The translations under genes and the position numbers were made by a program. From the NCBI GenBank assembly GCA_037043455.1, contig JAWPHD010001141.1, positions 124,001 to 188,000 on the forward strand: a stretch of 64,000 bases of DNA, written 5' to 3'. The first letter of the stretch is position 1. Each line of letters begins with the position of its first letter. Shown here piece after piece: positions 11,278 through 22,244 of the stretch. The DNA comes from Cyrtodaria siliqua (Eukaryota > Mollusca > Bivalvia > Adapedonta > Hiatellidae). The notes below the pieces were generated by a model. The model did no database searches. It was given only the letters and a program-made list of their open reading frames with translations, and was not told where the DNA came from.

Positions 11278-11695
11278 ACGGGCCCGTGTGGTTCTCAGGC
11301 AAAGAATAGGGCCACTGCAGATCCCGTTGAAGGGGTAGGCAGATGGGTAGACCTAGACCCCACCCCTCTCAAAATTCATGTTCATTTTATCATTTTTTGT
11401 TCATGCTCATTAAAGGTCTTCATCATGACCCCTGCATTCAGGTGCCATCTCGCTCAAATCACTAGAGCAGTGGCAGAAAAACAATAAACGTGGCTCCAGC
11501 GTAAATGGAGTGTCTACAATAGAATTTGCAGCAACTCTGCAGTTCTGCAGGTGAGAAGGTTCTAGGCACATTCTCCATATTTGATCTCGATGTAAATGGA
11601 GGATGAGTCTGTCGTGTTCATTCCTGTTAGGGGCCATATAACCTTTCATGTGTTGGAGCGCCTTACCCAATTCACTTACAGTTTTAAAATGATAA
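11278..11695 (+). mobile_element. SINE-like element, family S2, longest copy
   Basis: Runs from 'cgggcccgtgtggttctcag' through 'gcagtggcagaaaaacaata' to 'cgccttacccaattcactta'. It aligns with 34335-34665 and, on the opposite strand, 47520-47840. A B-box-like tRNA head was not identified with confidence. Confidence 0.78.
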
Positions 11696-11749
11696 GCATG
11701 ACAAGATGTTGGTCGTTGTCGATACTCATTTTGATTCGACGTTAAACAT

Positions 11750-12800
11750 GGCTGCCAGTGGCCATCTTTGTTAACATAGCGTTATATAGTAAAAACTTGT
11801 AGCGGCTACTCCTCTGAAACTACTTGACAGATTTTCATGAAACTTCACAGGAATGTTGTTCTTGATGTCTAATTGATCCTAGCAAAACTTCAAGAAGGCC
11901 AGAAATTCAAGATGGCCACCATGGCTAAAAATAGATTTTTAAAGAACAAATTTGTAGCGACTACTTCTTGAAAACTGTTAGTAATATTGATATAGGACTT
12001 TTTCTAAAATGATCAACATGACAATTATGTTGATCCTTGTCGAAAATTATTTTGATTCGACGTTAAACATGGCTGCCAGTGGCCATCTTTGTTTACATAG
12101 CGTTATATAGAAAAAAATTGTAGCGACTACTCCTCTGACTTCAAAGGAATGGTGCTCTTGATGTCTAATTGATCCTAGCAAAATTTCAGGTTGGCTGGAA
12201 ATTTAAGATGGCCACTACAGCTAAAAATTGATTTTTAACAAACAAGTTTGTAGAGACAGACTACTTCTTGAAAACTGTAAGTGATATTGATATGGGACTT
12301 TTTCTAAAATGATCAGCATGCCATCAGCATGATGTTAATCCTTGTCGAAAATTATTTTGTTGGACATTAAACATGGCCGCCATCGGCCATCTTTGTTTAC
12401 ATAGTGTTATATTGTAAAAACTTGTAGCAACTACTCCTCTGAAACAACCTGGCCGATTTTCATGAAACTTTACAGAAATGTTGCTCTTGATGTCTCATTG
12501 ATCCTAGCAAAATTTCAAAGTAAGTTTGTAGCGACTACTTCTTGAAAACTATAAGCGATATTGATATGGGACTTTTTCTACAACGATCAGCATGACATGA
12601 AGTTGGTCCTTGTTGAAAATCATTTTGAATCAACATTAAACATGACCTTCTTTATTTACATAAGAGTTATATAGGAAAAACTTGTAGCAACTACTCTTCT
12701 GAAACAACTTGACAGATTTTCATGAAACTTCACAAGAATGCTGATCTAGCAGTAAGCTATCAAAACCTATCAGTAGAACTTCAAGGTCATTCACCTCTTG
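11750..12800 (+). repeat. Degenerate array of about 310-bp units ('aaacttgtagcgactact' family)
   Basis: Copies of aaacttgtagc(g/a)(g/a)ctactcc and catggctgccagtggccatc recur at about 11790, 12115, 12420 and 12680. It ends at 'ggtcattcacctcttgtttt'. The same family lies in reverse orientation at 41209-42070. Confidence 0.88.
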
Positions 12801-14114
12801 TTTTTTATTTTGTCCTGTCATGCGGCTTAAGCAGCTATTTGGGATTTTATATGAGTTGCTATTGAATATTTCTTTTTTAACAGAACTCATTTAGGAAAGA
12901 TGTTCTGACGCCCGATTTGACAATATTTTTTACAGGCTAGTTGCCATCTAAATGCCGCCCTACACTCAGCATCCCACTATCTAGACTTCCTGCTTGCTTT
13001 CTGTGGTTCAATGGATCACTTTACCAGTTAACATCCCCATGCTGCCTATCTTGGATTCATTCCTGCTTGCAGTTTGCATTATAGGGTAGGGCAGGACTGG
13101 TAAGGTTGTAATTTCCCATACACCCTGCTGGAAATCTTTGTAACAAATAAAACGGTATATTAAATCATTTAAGAATTATTTCATTATTAGACTTTTATGC
13201 TTCTGGATTTCAAGAACCTCAATTTTCAGTTTCAAGTAAAACCTCAATGTGTTCTGAGAATGTAATGAGTTTTAAATTAACTGGTTTCATTGGTCCAATT
13301 TTTTTATCACTGAACCAATCAAAATGCTTCATTCATATTTTCATTTGGTTGTTTCTATCATGACATCACTTTCTGGTATTATGACATCATATTCTGTTAT
13401 GACATCACGTCATGCCGTTATTATGCAATTCAGTGTGTTCTGGGAACAGACTGAGCATTTAAACAGATTAAGACTGTTTGTATCTCTCAATGATTAATGC
13501 GTTTCTTGAAACCAAAAATCATAAAATTCTAAATGTAGAATAATTCTAAAATGATTTAATAGACTTACAACTACGTACTGATGTCCAACAATAATTGCCG
13601 TGCAGTATCAGTTTTTGCTAATAGTAAAAAAAAACTGCATATCAGCATGTGCGATATTGCTGTGCAGGTGTTTCTACTCAGCGGCTGATACAGGATTGGA
13701 GATTAGTGGGGTGTGCAAGTTACTATCTCCATTTCTCTTCCTCATAAGTCAGGACTCTTTTCTCTGTTGATATTGCATTGTTTTTAGCCAGTTTTAGTTC
13801 AATCTTTCATTTCAACTTTTCATGATGAAATTTGTTGCAATCCAATGTTGACTGGTACTATTTCGATATACAAACATATTTCAAAAATTAACAGAAGTAA
13901 TAACAGGCATTTTCAGTGTTAAATAAAAATACATTACTTTCGAAATTTGTCGAGAAATAAAACATGTACCTGCGAACGTTAATGGGCATTTTCAATGCAA
14001 CAAAATTTGTATATAAAAAAAAAATCGTTTTTTTTTCCAAAATTATTTTTAATGTTTTGGATAAACATAACTTATGACAATCTGACAGTTTTATCGCAAA
14101 CAATTAACTCTTAG
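12801..14114. other. Intron 3 sequence without a gene
   Basis: AT-rich intronic sequence. A small cluster of 'atgacatcac'-type words lies at 13355-13420. I see no exon continuing the TMC frame and no long repeat. Confidence 0.6.
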
Positions 14115-14300
14115 CACACTAAGCCAGACTTTGTAAACACAGATCATCAGGGTTTACAATGTCAGGCTGCTGATCAGTCATTTCCCCCAAAACACCCTTT
14201 TGTCACATAAATGGAATGGTCTTAATTCAAAGAAAGAACAGTCCATTAATTTATGTATATGTAACGGGTTAAGGATTAAGGCTAACTGAGTTATTTGTTC
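14115..14300 (-). mobile_element. Dispersed repeat, reverse-oriented copy of 32650-32860
   Basis: The reverse complement of 'acagtccattaatttatg...taacgggttaagg' and 'catttcccccaaaacaccct' matches 'cttaaccccctatgaatg..' and 'aaaggggtgttttggttaaa' at 32655-32745. This is a non-coding family of about 200 bp present twice in the window. Confidence 0.75.
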
Positions 14301-14639
14301 TTACTTTTTTGCTGTTCCAGCACTAAGTTTTTGGGAAAAGTCTCTGGCCATCAAAAAAAAAATTGAATAAAATATTTATTTCCCGGCTGATTGAGGTATA
14401 TTTTATTTACCACTAAAATGTTTAGTTCCAATGATATATAATTTATGTTAGTATTGTCCAAATGGCTCATGCAAGTGCTGAACAAATTTGGATGAACCAT
14501 GCACCCCAAACAATATTCATACCACATCAGAAAATATTTAATAAAGTCTACAGAGCTGTGTGTGCAGTGGGTTTGAACCTGAACATGCCATATCAAAATA
14601 TTTGTGTCTTCCTTTTGATACTGCATCAGTTGTGATTAT

Positions 14640-15757
14640 CAAGGCAGCCTTGTTTCTATGGAAGGGTATCAATGCAGCCTTGTTTCTATGGAAGGGTATT
14701 ATGGCAGCCTTGTTTCTTTGGAAGGGTATTATGGCAGCCTTGTTTCTATGGAAGGGTATCAAGGCAGCCTTGTTTCTATGGAAGGGTATTATGGCAGCCT
14801 TGTTTCTATGGAAGGGTATACAGGCAGCCTTGTTTCTATGGAAGGGTATTATGGCAGCCTTGTTTCTATGGAAGGGTATCAAGGCAGCCTTGTTTCTATG
14901 GAAGGGTATACAGGCTTGTTGTATTAATACTGATTATCAAGGCAGCCTTGTTTCTATGGAAGGGTATTATGGCAGCCTTGTTTCTATGGAAGGGCATTAT
15001 GGCAGCCTTGTTTCTATGGAAGGGTATACAGGCAGCCTTGTTTCTATGGAATGGTATCATGGCAGCCTTGTTTCTATGAAGGGTATCAAGTCAGCCTTGT
15101 TTCTATGGAAGGGTATCAAGGCAGCCTTGTTTCTATGGAAGGGTATCATTGCAGCCTTGTTTCTATGGAAGGGTATACAGGCAGCCTTGTTTCTATGGAA
15201 GGGTATCATTGCAGCCTTGTTTCTATGGAAGGGTATACAGGCAGCCTTGTTTCTATGGACAGGTATACAGGCAGCCTTGTTTTTATGGAAGGGTATCATG
15301 GCAGCCTTGTTTCTATGGAAGGGTATCATGGCAGCCTTGTTTCTATGGAAGGGTATACAGGTAGCCTTGTTTCTATGGAAGGGTATACAGGCAGCCTTGT
15401 TTCTATGGAAGGGTATCAAGGCAGCCTTGCTTCTATGGAAGGGTATACAGGCAGCCTTGTTTCTATGGAAGGGTATCATGGCAGCCTTGTTTCTGTGGAA
15501 GGGTATCATGGCAGCCTTGTTTCTATGGAAGGGTATACAGGCAGCCTTGTTTCTATGGAAGGGTATCAAGGCAGCCTTGTTTCTATGGAAGGGTATCAAG
15601 GCAGCTTTGTTTCTATGGAAGGGTATACAGGCAGCCTTGTTTCTATGGAAGGGTATCAAGGCAGCCTTGTTTCTATGGAAGGGTATACAGGCAGCCTTGT
15701 TTCTATGGAAAGGTATCAAGGCAGCCTTGTTTCTATGGAAGGGTATACAGGGTTGTG
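14640..15757. repeat. 30-bp minisatellite, about 37 copies
   Basis: The unit is aaggcagccttgtttctatg followed by gaagggtat(c/t/a). Variants at the last three positions (atcaag, attatg, atacag, atcatt) are interspersed. Because the period is a multiple of three and the unit has few stops, several frames on both strands stay open for hundreds of codons. This is a repeat property, not a gene. Confidence 0.98.
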
Positions 15758-15814
15758 TATTAATAATGATTAACACTGCAGCTCAACAAAATCATTAATG
15801 TGCACAGGGTATGA

Positions 15815-15905
15815 CTACCGGTATGCACACGGGATTGATGGCTTTACATCCTCTCCGAAGGATGGCATACTTTCACAGTACCTTACCAGAATAAGATACT
15901 GAGGG
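15815..15905 (-). mobile_element. Fragment of a dispersed element shared with 26510-26725
   Basis: 'ggctttacatcctctccgaa' and 'ggatggcatactttcacagt' are the reverse complement, with changes, of 'actttgaaagtatgccatcc'-like sequence at 26555-26600. A short non-coding family. Confidence 0.65.
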
Positions 15906-16480
15906 AGTGCGTTTGAAATACTCGGGATGTGACCCCACTGGAAATGGATACCAGAAAATACCCGGGATGTGACCCCACTGGGAATGGATACCAGGAAATA
16001 CCCGTATGTGACCCCACTGGGAATGGATACCAGGAAATACCCGGGATGTGACCCCACTGGGAATGGATACCAAGAAATACCTGTATGTGAACCCACTGGG
16101 AATGGCTACCAGGAAATACCCGGGATGTGACCCCACTGGGAATGGATACCAGGAAATACCCGGGATGTGACCCCACTGGGAATGGATACCAGGAAATACC
16201 CGGGATGTGACCCCACTGGGAATGGATACCAGGAAATACCCGTATGTGACCCTAATGGGAATGGATACCAGGAAATACCCGGGATGTGACCCTACTGGGA
16301 ATGGATACCAGGAAATACCCGTATGTGACCCTACTGGGAAAAGATACCAGGAAATACCCGGGATGTGACCCCACTGGGAATGGATACCAGGAAATACCCG
16401 GGATGTGACCCGACTGGGAATGGATACCAGGAAATGCCCGGAATGTGAACCTACTGGGAATGGATACCAGGACCTCTGGA
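15906..16480. repeat. Minisatellite of 40/37-bp units, about 15 copies
   Basis: The unit contains gaaatacccgggatgtgacc and then ccactgggaatggataccag. A 37-bp variant with 'cccgtatgtg' alternates with the 40-bp form, suggesting a two-unit higher-order period. It lies in TMC intron 3. Confidence 0.96.
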
Positions 16481-16605
16481 TCGAGAACAAGAATGCTAAC
16501 CACTCAGCATCAGCAGCCCATGAGATTTAACATATTCTTAACCAATGTTTAAAACATGTGACTCATAATAATTGTGTTTAAGGATATTTAAAACTTTCTT
16601 TATTC

Positions 16606-16955
16606 CGACTGTTATCATTATGGCAGGTTGTTTGATTATTATAACCCCGCTTTCACAAACTGGTCCATAATGTCCTCTCACGTCCCGTCGTGTAACACAT
16701 TTATGTCCCGGTGCATGGCGTCACGTCCCAAACTTCATATACACCTAACAACTGATAAAAAAATGGGGTATCATCACCTTCAGTGATTGTTCTAGTTATT
16801 ATGGCAGGTTGTTTGTTTATTATAACTGTTACCATTATGGCAGGTTGTTTGTTTATTATAACTTACCATTATGGCAGGTTGTTTGTTTATTATAACTGTT
16901 ACCATTATGGCAGGTTGTTTGTTTATTATAACTGTAATTATTGTGGCAGGTTATT
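16606..16955 (+). repeat. 36-bp array carrying the exon 4 splice acceptor
   Basis: Copies of 'attatggcaggttgtttgtt' occur with ggcag at 16622, 16803, 16839, 16873 and 16909, and lastly at the genuine acceptor at 16945-16949. Each unit therefore holds a ggcag|gtt acceptor followed by bases similar to the exon start. A segment of about 165 bp of other sequence separates the first copy from the rest. Confidence 0.9.
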
Positions 16956-17048
16956 GAAGGATTACTGTTGTACCAAGTTCCTGAGCTATCCTGAGTTTGA
17001 GATTGGCAGAAACACGCTGAACCTCATCTACTCCCAGGCCCTGTGTTG
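16950..17048 (+). CDS. TMC: TMC gene exon 4
   Basis: The acceptor is ttgtggcag|GTTATTG and the donor TGTTG|gtaagt. It enters and leaves in phase 2. It encodes LLKDYCCTKFLSYPEFEIGR and then NTLNLIYSQALCW, the TMC region after the signature helix. The Tyr-Ser-Gln-Ala-Leu-Cys-Trp stretch starts the next membrane helix, matching the family pattern 'YxQxxCWxGxxFSP' across the exon 4/5 join. Confidence 0.95.
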
Positions 17049-17570
17049 GTAAGTTATTACATAATTATTCATCGGTTTTGCTATCTCTTACAAAATAAAT
17101 GCATTGAATGAATTGGTACATGCTTATTTTCCCCACAGTTTACAAAGAAAAAGCCTGGATCATGTAATCATCTCCGTCCATACGTGCGTGATGGAATGCA
17201 TCTCCTCACTACATAGATAACGCTATGGCCTTCATACTTTAAGATATGATTGACTGAGGTCCAGGGATGTGCACAACATATTTGGAATTAGGATTCAACG
17301 CCTTGGGTACGGCAAGGAGGGGTGGGGTTGGTTTGACATAAAAGTGAATAACTCCTTAATGGTATAACATAGGGATCTGGGCAGGTCAAAACACTGTTCA
17401 TACTGTTGTCAAAGCCGTTATTAAACCGTTGGTTTCTTAGACCCATTTACATAGTGTTTTCCCAGTCTAGTATGTTTGTTTTTGACTTCCGACTCCTATT
17501 GTTGTTGTTGTTTTATTGTGTTTTTGTTTGAAAACACGACAAATATATCTATGATTGTCATATATTTAAT
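17049..17570. other. TMC intron 4, no further feature
   Basis: Intronic sequence with no recognised repeat apart from its 3' end, which contains the partial exon 5 duplication described separately. Confidence 0.6.
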
Positions 17571-17571
17571 T

Positions 17572-17600
17572 TTTGGCACATACTTCAGTCCGATGTTGTA
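17572..17600 (+). pseudogene. Partial duplicate of the start of TMC exon 5
   Basis: tttggcacatacttcagtcc and the next eight bases repeat the first 28 bases of exon 5, 67 bp upstream of the real exon. The copy lacks an AG acceptor directly before it, so it should not be spliced in. Confidence 0.92.
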
Positions 17601-17637
17601 CTTGTCTCTAGGCATGACACATTTACTTGTTTTACAG

Positions 17638-17713
17638 GTTTGGCACATACTTCAGTCCGATGTTGTCTCTCATTATGATCATCAAGCTGTTTCTGCTATT
17701 CTACGTCAAGAGG
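17638..17713 (+). CDS. TMC: TMC gene exon 5
   Basis: The acceptor is gttttacag|GTTTGGC and the donor AAGAGG|gtacgt. It enters in phase 2 and ends in phase 0. It encodes FGTYFSPMLSLIMIIKLFLL and FYVKR, completing the CWFGTYFSP motif and a membrane helix ending in basic residues at the cytoplasmic face. Confidence 0.94.
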
Positions 17714-17949
17714 GTACGTTTATAAAGAATTGCAACAGAATATTTCCTACTTGTATCTGTGGTTTTAAGGACATTGGATATTTATGCTAAACATTACTAC
17801 TTTGACAATTGAGATTTTTTTAACATTTATAAAACTGAGAGGTTGAACAAGTGCCCCAGGCTGAAAGGTTTTGTGACATTATATAATTTACATGTCTATT
17901 TTTACTGGCTCAATTTATATAGCCAGACAGCTAAAAGTAGTTTTCATTA

Positions 17950-18215
17950 GCACATAACTTATGACGTGGGAGTGTAATAAAATGATGTACATATACTACT
18001 GTAATAAATATGCAAATGAATGCCAAATCATCACTCAGTCTTTTCTGTTCAGCTTGCGTTCAATCGAAATTGCCCCTTCTATTATTGTAACCATTACAAA
18101 TACCGATTATGGAAATTGACAAGACTTGTTTGGTAAAATTGATATGATGCGTGGCTATACAGCTTGTTTGATAAATACAGTATTAAGCAGGCCCTGATGT
18201 GAGATCCTGTATATC
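17950..18215 (+). mobile_element. Dispersed non-coding element (copies at 31865 and 52480)
   Basis: 'gtaataaatatgcaaatgaa', 'tcatcactcagtcttttctg' and 'ctgatgtgagatcc' are shared, with changes, with 52548-52935. The 3' part is also shared with 31890-31985. Probable MITE; termini not resolved. Confidence 0.65.
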
Positions 18216-18317
18216 CCATATTACGTGTATATTATTGATAATCCTTTCTTGTATGTAAGAGTACAGATACAATTGGTTAATTTGGTTACTACTACTTACC
18301 ATTGTGTTCTGCTACAG

Positions 18318-18448
18318 ATTAGTGTGGTACAGAACTGCAAGCCTTCCCTACGACCCTGGAGGGCATCACGAGCACACACAATATTTCTGGGCTTCCTGTT
18401 GTGTTTCTTCATCATGTCCACGGCTGCTGTGACGTGTGCCATCATCTT
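18318..18448 (+). CDS. TMC: TMC gene exon 6
   Basis: The acceptor is ctgctacag|ATTAGTG and the donor ATCATCTT|gtaagt. It starts in phase 0 and ends in phase 2. It encodes ISVVQNCKPSLRPWRASRAH and then TIFLGFLLCFFIMSTAAVTC plus AII. The CxPSxRPWRAS loop and following membrane helix are characteristic of TMC proteins. Confidence 0.96.
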
Positions 18449-18451
18449 GTA

Positions 18452-19014
18452 AGTACACATTGATACATTTACTATTAGTACACATTTATACACGTTTACC
18501 AATGGACAGTCGCCCCCGTGGCCGGTATGGTAGAGACACATTTATACACGTTTACCAATGGACAGTCGCCTCCGTGGCCGGTATGGTAGAGACACATTTA
18601 TACAGGTTTACCAATGGACAGTCACCCCCGTGGCCGGTATGGTAGAGACACATTTATACACGTTTACCAATGGACAGTCGCCTCCGTGGCCGGTATGGTA
18701 GAGACACATTTATACACGTTTACCAATGGACAGTCGCCTCCATGGCCGGTGTGGTAGAGACACATTTATACACGTTTACCGATGGACAGTCGCCTCCGTG
18801 GCCGGTATGGTAGAGACACATTTATACACGTTTACCAATGGACAGTCGCCCCCGTGGCTGGTATGGTACAGACACATTTATACACGTTTACCAATGGACA
18901 GTCGCCTCCGTGGCCGGTATGGTAGACACATTTATACACGTTTACCAATGGACGGTCGCCCCCGTGGCTGGTATGGTAGAGACAGATTTATACATGTTTA
19001 CCAATGGAGAGTCG

Positions 19015-19054
<40 letters not shown>

Positions 19055-19985
19055 TGGCCGGTATGGTAGAGACACATTTATACACGTTTACAAATGGACA
19101 GTCACCCCCGTGTCTGGTATGGTAGTACACATTTATACACATTCACCAATGGACAGTCGCCCCCGTGGCAGGTATGGTAGAGACACATTTATACACGTTT
19201 ACCAATGGACAGTCGCCCCCGTGGCCGGTATGGTAGTACATATTTATACACGTTTACCAATGGACGGTCGCCCCTGTGGCCGGTATGGTAGAGACACATA
19301 TATACATGTTTACCAATGGACAGTCGCCTCCGTGGCCGCTATGGTAAAGACACATTTATACACGTTTACCAATGGACAGTCGCCTCCGTGGCCGGTATGG
19401 TAGAGACACATTTATACATGTTTACCAATGGACAGTCGCCTCCGTGGCCGGTATCGTAAAGACACATTTATACCTGTTTACAAATGGACAGTCGCATCCG
19501 TGGCAGGTATGGTAGAGACACATTTATACACGTTTACCAATGGACAGTCGCCTCCGTGGCCGGTATGGTAGAGACACATTTATACAAGTTTACCAATGGA
19601 CAGTCGCCTCCGTGGCCGGTGTGGTAGAGACACATTTATACACGTTTACCAATGGACAGTTGCCTCCGTGGCGGGTATGGTAGAGACACATTTATACATG
19701 TTTACCAATGGACAGTCGCCTCCGTGGCCGGTATGGTAGAGACACATTTATACATGTTTACCAATGGACAGTCGCCTCCGTGGCCGGTATGGTAGAGACA
19801 CATTTATACATGTTTACCAATGGACAGTCGCCCCCGTGGCCACGATGGTAGAGACACATTTATACACGTTTACCAATGGACAGTCGCCCCCATTGCCGGT
19901 ATGGTAGAGACACTTGTATACATGTTTACCAATGGACAGTCACCTCCGTGGCCGGTATGGTAGAGACACATTTATACACGTTTAC
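18452..19985. repeat. 56-bp minisatellite starting at the exon 6 donor, left block (about 27 copies)
   Basis: The unit contains agagacacatttatacacgt, then ttaccaatggacagtcgcct, then ccgtggccggtatggt. The intron begins gtaagtacacattgatacat, a degenerate version of the same unit, so the array effectively starts at the splice donor. Unit variants are many; the array continues after the transposon at 19986-21053. Confidence 0.97.
19015..19053 (+). repeat. 39-nt uninterrupted poly-C tract inside a minisatellite unit
   Basis: The usual short run of C in 'gtcgcccccgtgg' is expanded to 39 consecutive C in one unit. The minus strand is therefore poly-G, with quadruplex potential. The assembled length may be inexact. 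Confidence 0.93.
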
Positions 19986-21053
19986 AAGGTTCGCACAGAC
20001 TTGAAAAGGCCCTAAATTTTGATGAGTTGCTTGAAAAGGCCCTAAATTGCATATCAGGCCGTAAAAAGTCCCTAAATTTACTCTATACGGCCCTAAAAAT
20101 TAGTTTTGGTGGCCCTAAATTTCATTTCGCACATCATTTGGGCTGGCTGTATCGAAATTCTCGATGTTTTGTACTCGGCAGGAATTTCCCGTATTGTTGC
20201 GTAATGTATCTTCGGTAGTTTCCGTATATTTCCGTTTCGAAACGAATGCGGTTCATTAATCAATAGTTGCGGCTTTGGTTTATCCGTTCTATTTTTAGAG
20301 TAAGCTATGTTAAGGCAAACGTCCGAAGGCAACCGAATGGAGCGTTATTATGCGGTTTAGTTTATCTATGGAGACGGTATTTTCTTTACGCTCTGTTTAT
20401 CACGTGTAGCTGTTATCAATTCGTCATGGGCAAATGCGTATTCAACCAAAAGTTGTGTACAACGTATGGCTGGGCAATGAAAGCGGAAGATAAGTTCAAG
20501 GCGTATTGTAAAGTTTGTAAAAAGTTGATTGATCTTGGCAAGATGGGAGAAGGTGCTTTGCGCTCGCATGAAAAAGGTGAAAAGCACAAAGTCAACCAGC
20601 GATTAGATTCCACGCAAAGAGGCATGGGAACATTTACTTTTCCTCCCCCACCTCCTCGTTCGACTACCACTGCTGATGGTGCGAGCTGAAAACTGTTTAA
20701 TCTTAGGTAGGTCCAGGTTTATTGGCTATAAATACAGTAAAACCCAGCTAATGCAACCGCTTACAATATACACATTTAGTGTGGTTTTTTTACAGGTGAC
20801 TGCTTAATGCAGCTCTGTAGTTTGCAGAAAGCTATTAGAGGAGCTTTCTACAATACTATCATGCTGCATTAAGCTGCCACCTATCTTCTTGTAGGGGTCA
20901 CTTTAGAGGGGTTTTACTGTAGCAGTAAGCAGGAATTTTAGTCAAACGCATAATTATGCTATAAATATTGAGGCCCTAAATTTAGCGAAAATGTCCCTAA
21001 AAAGGCCCTAAAAAGGCCCTAAATTTAGGTTTGAAAAGTCTGTATAAACCATG
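19986..21053 (+). mobile_element. DNA transposon remnant (hAT-like) inserted in the 56-bp array
   Basis: Interrupts the minisatellite. Ends carry an imperfect inverted repeat: left 'ggttcgcacagacttgaaaa', right (reverse complement) 'ggtttatacagacttttcaa'. Both ends have clusters of 'ggccctaaatt' words. gtttac occurs on both sides (19980-19985 and 21054-21059), compatible with a target-site duplication, though the array itself also supplies that word. It contains a BED-like zinc-finger ORF but no visible transposase catalytic region, so it is non-autonomous. Confidence 0.75.
20426..20689 (+). CDS. BED-like zinc-finger protein fragment of a hAT-type element
   Basis: Starting at MGKCVFNQ the frame gives 87 residues ending at TGA. 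A Cys2-His2 pattern, C28-x2-C31 (YCKVCKK) and H48-x5-H54 (SHEKGEKH), together with the 'YGW' and 'LGKMGEGALRSH' context, matches the N-terminal DNA-binding domain typical of hAT transposases and their domesticated relatives. After it come a proline run and a short tail, with no catalytic domain. The frame is open further upstream to 20267, but that segment does not look like protein. It is probably transposon-derived and may be expressed as a small protein; function unknown. Confidence 0.65.
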   Translation: MGKCVFNQKLCTTYGWAMKAEDKFKAYCKVCKKLIDLGKMGEGALRSHEKGEKHKVNQRLDSTQRGMGTFTFPPPPPRSTTTADGAS

Positions 21054-21995
21054 GTTTACCAATGGACAGTCGCCCCCGTGCTCGGTATGGTAAAGACACA
21101 TTTATACACGTTTGCCAATGGACAGTCGCCCCCGTGGCCGGTATGGTAGAGACACATTTATACACGTTTACCAATGGACAGTCCCCCCGTGGCCGGTATG
21201 GTAGAGACACATTTATACACGTTTACCAGTGGACAGTCGCCTCCATGGCCGGTATGGTAGAGACACATTTATACACGTTTACCAATGGACAGTCGCCCCG
21301 TGGCCGGTATGGTAGAGACACATTTATACACGTTTACCAACGGACAGTCGCCCCCGTGGCCGGTATGGTAAAGACACATTTATACATGTTTACCAATGGA
21401 CACTGGGCTCCGTGGCCGGTATGGTAGAGACACATTTATACATGTTTACCAATGGACAGTCGCCCCTATGGCCGGTATGGTAGAGACACATTTATACACG
21501 TTTACCAATGGACAGTCACTCCCGTGACTGGTATGGTAGAGACACATTTATACACGTTTACCAATGGACAGTCGCCTCCGTGGCCGGTATGGTAGAGACA
21601 CATTTATACACGTTTACCAATGGACAGTCACCCCTTGGCCGGTATGGTAGAGACACATTTATACACGCTTACCAATGGACAGTCGCCCCCGTGGCTGGTA
21701 TGGTAAAGACACATTTATACATGTTTACCAATGGACAGTCGGCTCCGTGGCCTGTATGGTAGAGACACATTTATACATGTTTACCAATGGACAGTCACCC
21801 CCATGGCCGGTAAGGTAGAGACATATTTATACACGTTTACCAATGGACAGTCGCCTCAGTGGCCGGTATGGTAGAGACACATTTATACACGTTTACCAAT
21901 GGACAGTCGCCCCCGTGGCCCGTATGGTAAAGACACATTTATACACGTTTACCAATGGACAGTCGCCTCCCTGGCCGGTATGATAAAGACACTGC
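21054..21995. repeat. 56-bp minisatellite, right block (about 17 copies)
   Basis: Continuation, after the transposon insertion, of the array starting at the exon 6 donor. The unit is the same, with frequent one-base deletions in 'gtcgccccgtgg'. Confidence 0.96.
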
Positions 21996-22243
21996 ATTTG
22001 AAACCTTATTGCCTCTCACTGCACTGGTTCGAAACCCCCTGGCAGCTTGACTTGTAAGTGAGGAAGTGTCGATTCTTACGGATGGCTGGAGGTGTACAGT
22101 ACTGGTTCTACCCAGGAAAAGTGGGTGATCTGCGTCCACCACAAAAAAATTGACCGTCATATATAACATTACATGTGTTGAAAATGGCGTAAAACACCAT
22201 ACAAACAAACAAACAAACAACATACAAACAAACAAACATACAA
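21996..22243 (+). mobile_element. tRNA-derived SINE, family S3, with (CAAA)n tail
   Basis: A B-box-like 'actggttcgaaaccccctgg' is followed by the core 'agtactggttctacccagga', shared with S1 and with 26855-26875, then 'aaaatggcgtaaaacaccat' and a caaacaaacaaac tail. The A-box is poorly preserved where the element abuts the array. Confidence 0.75.
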
Positions 22244-22244
22244 A

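Noticed and set aside
14560..15798. 412-codon frame over the 30-bp repeat, and 239-codon frames in other phases and on the minus strand
   Set aside because: Pure tandem repeat with period divisible by three; equally long frames on both strands, no splice or start context, lies inside a TMC intron.
15873..16503. 205-codon minus-strand frame
   Set aside because: Translation of the 40/37-bp minisatellite; no gene context.
18726..19403. 225-codon frame over the 56-bp array, with a proline run
   Set aside because: Repeat artefact; the proline run is the 39-C tract.
20267..20425. Upstream extension of the BED-like protein frame
   Set aside because: Open by chance; residues lack protein character, and the recognisable domain starts at MGKCVFNQ (20426).
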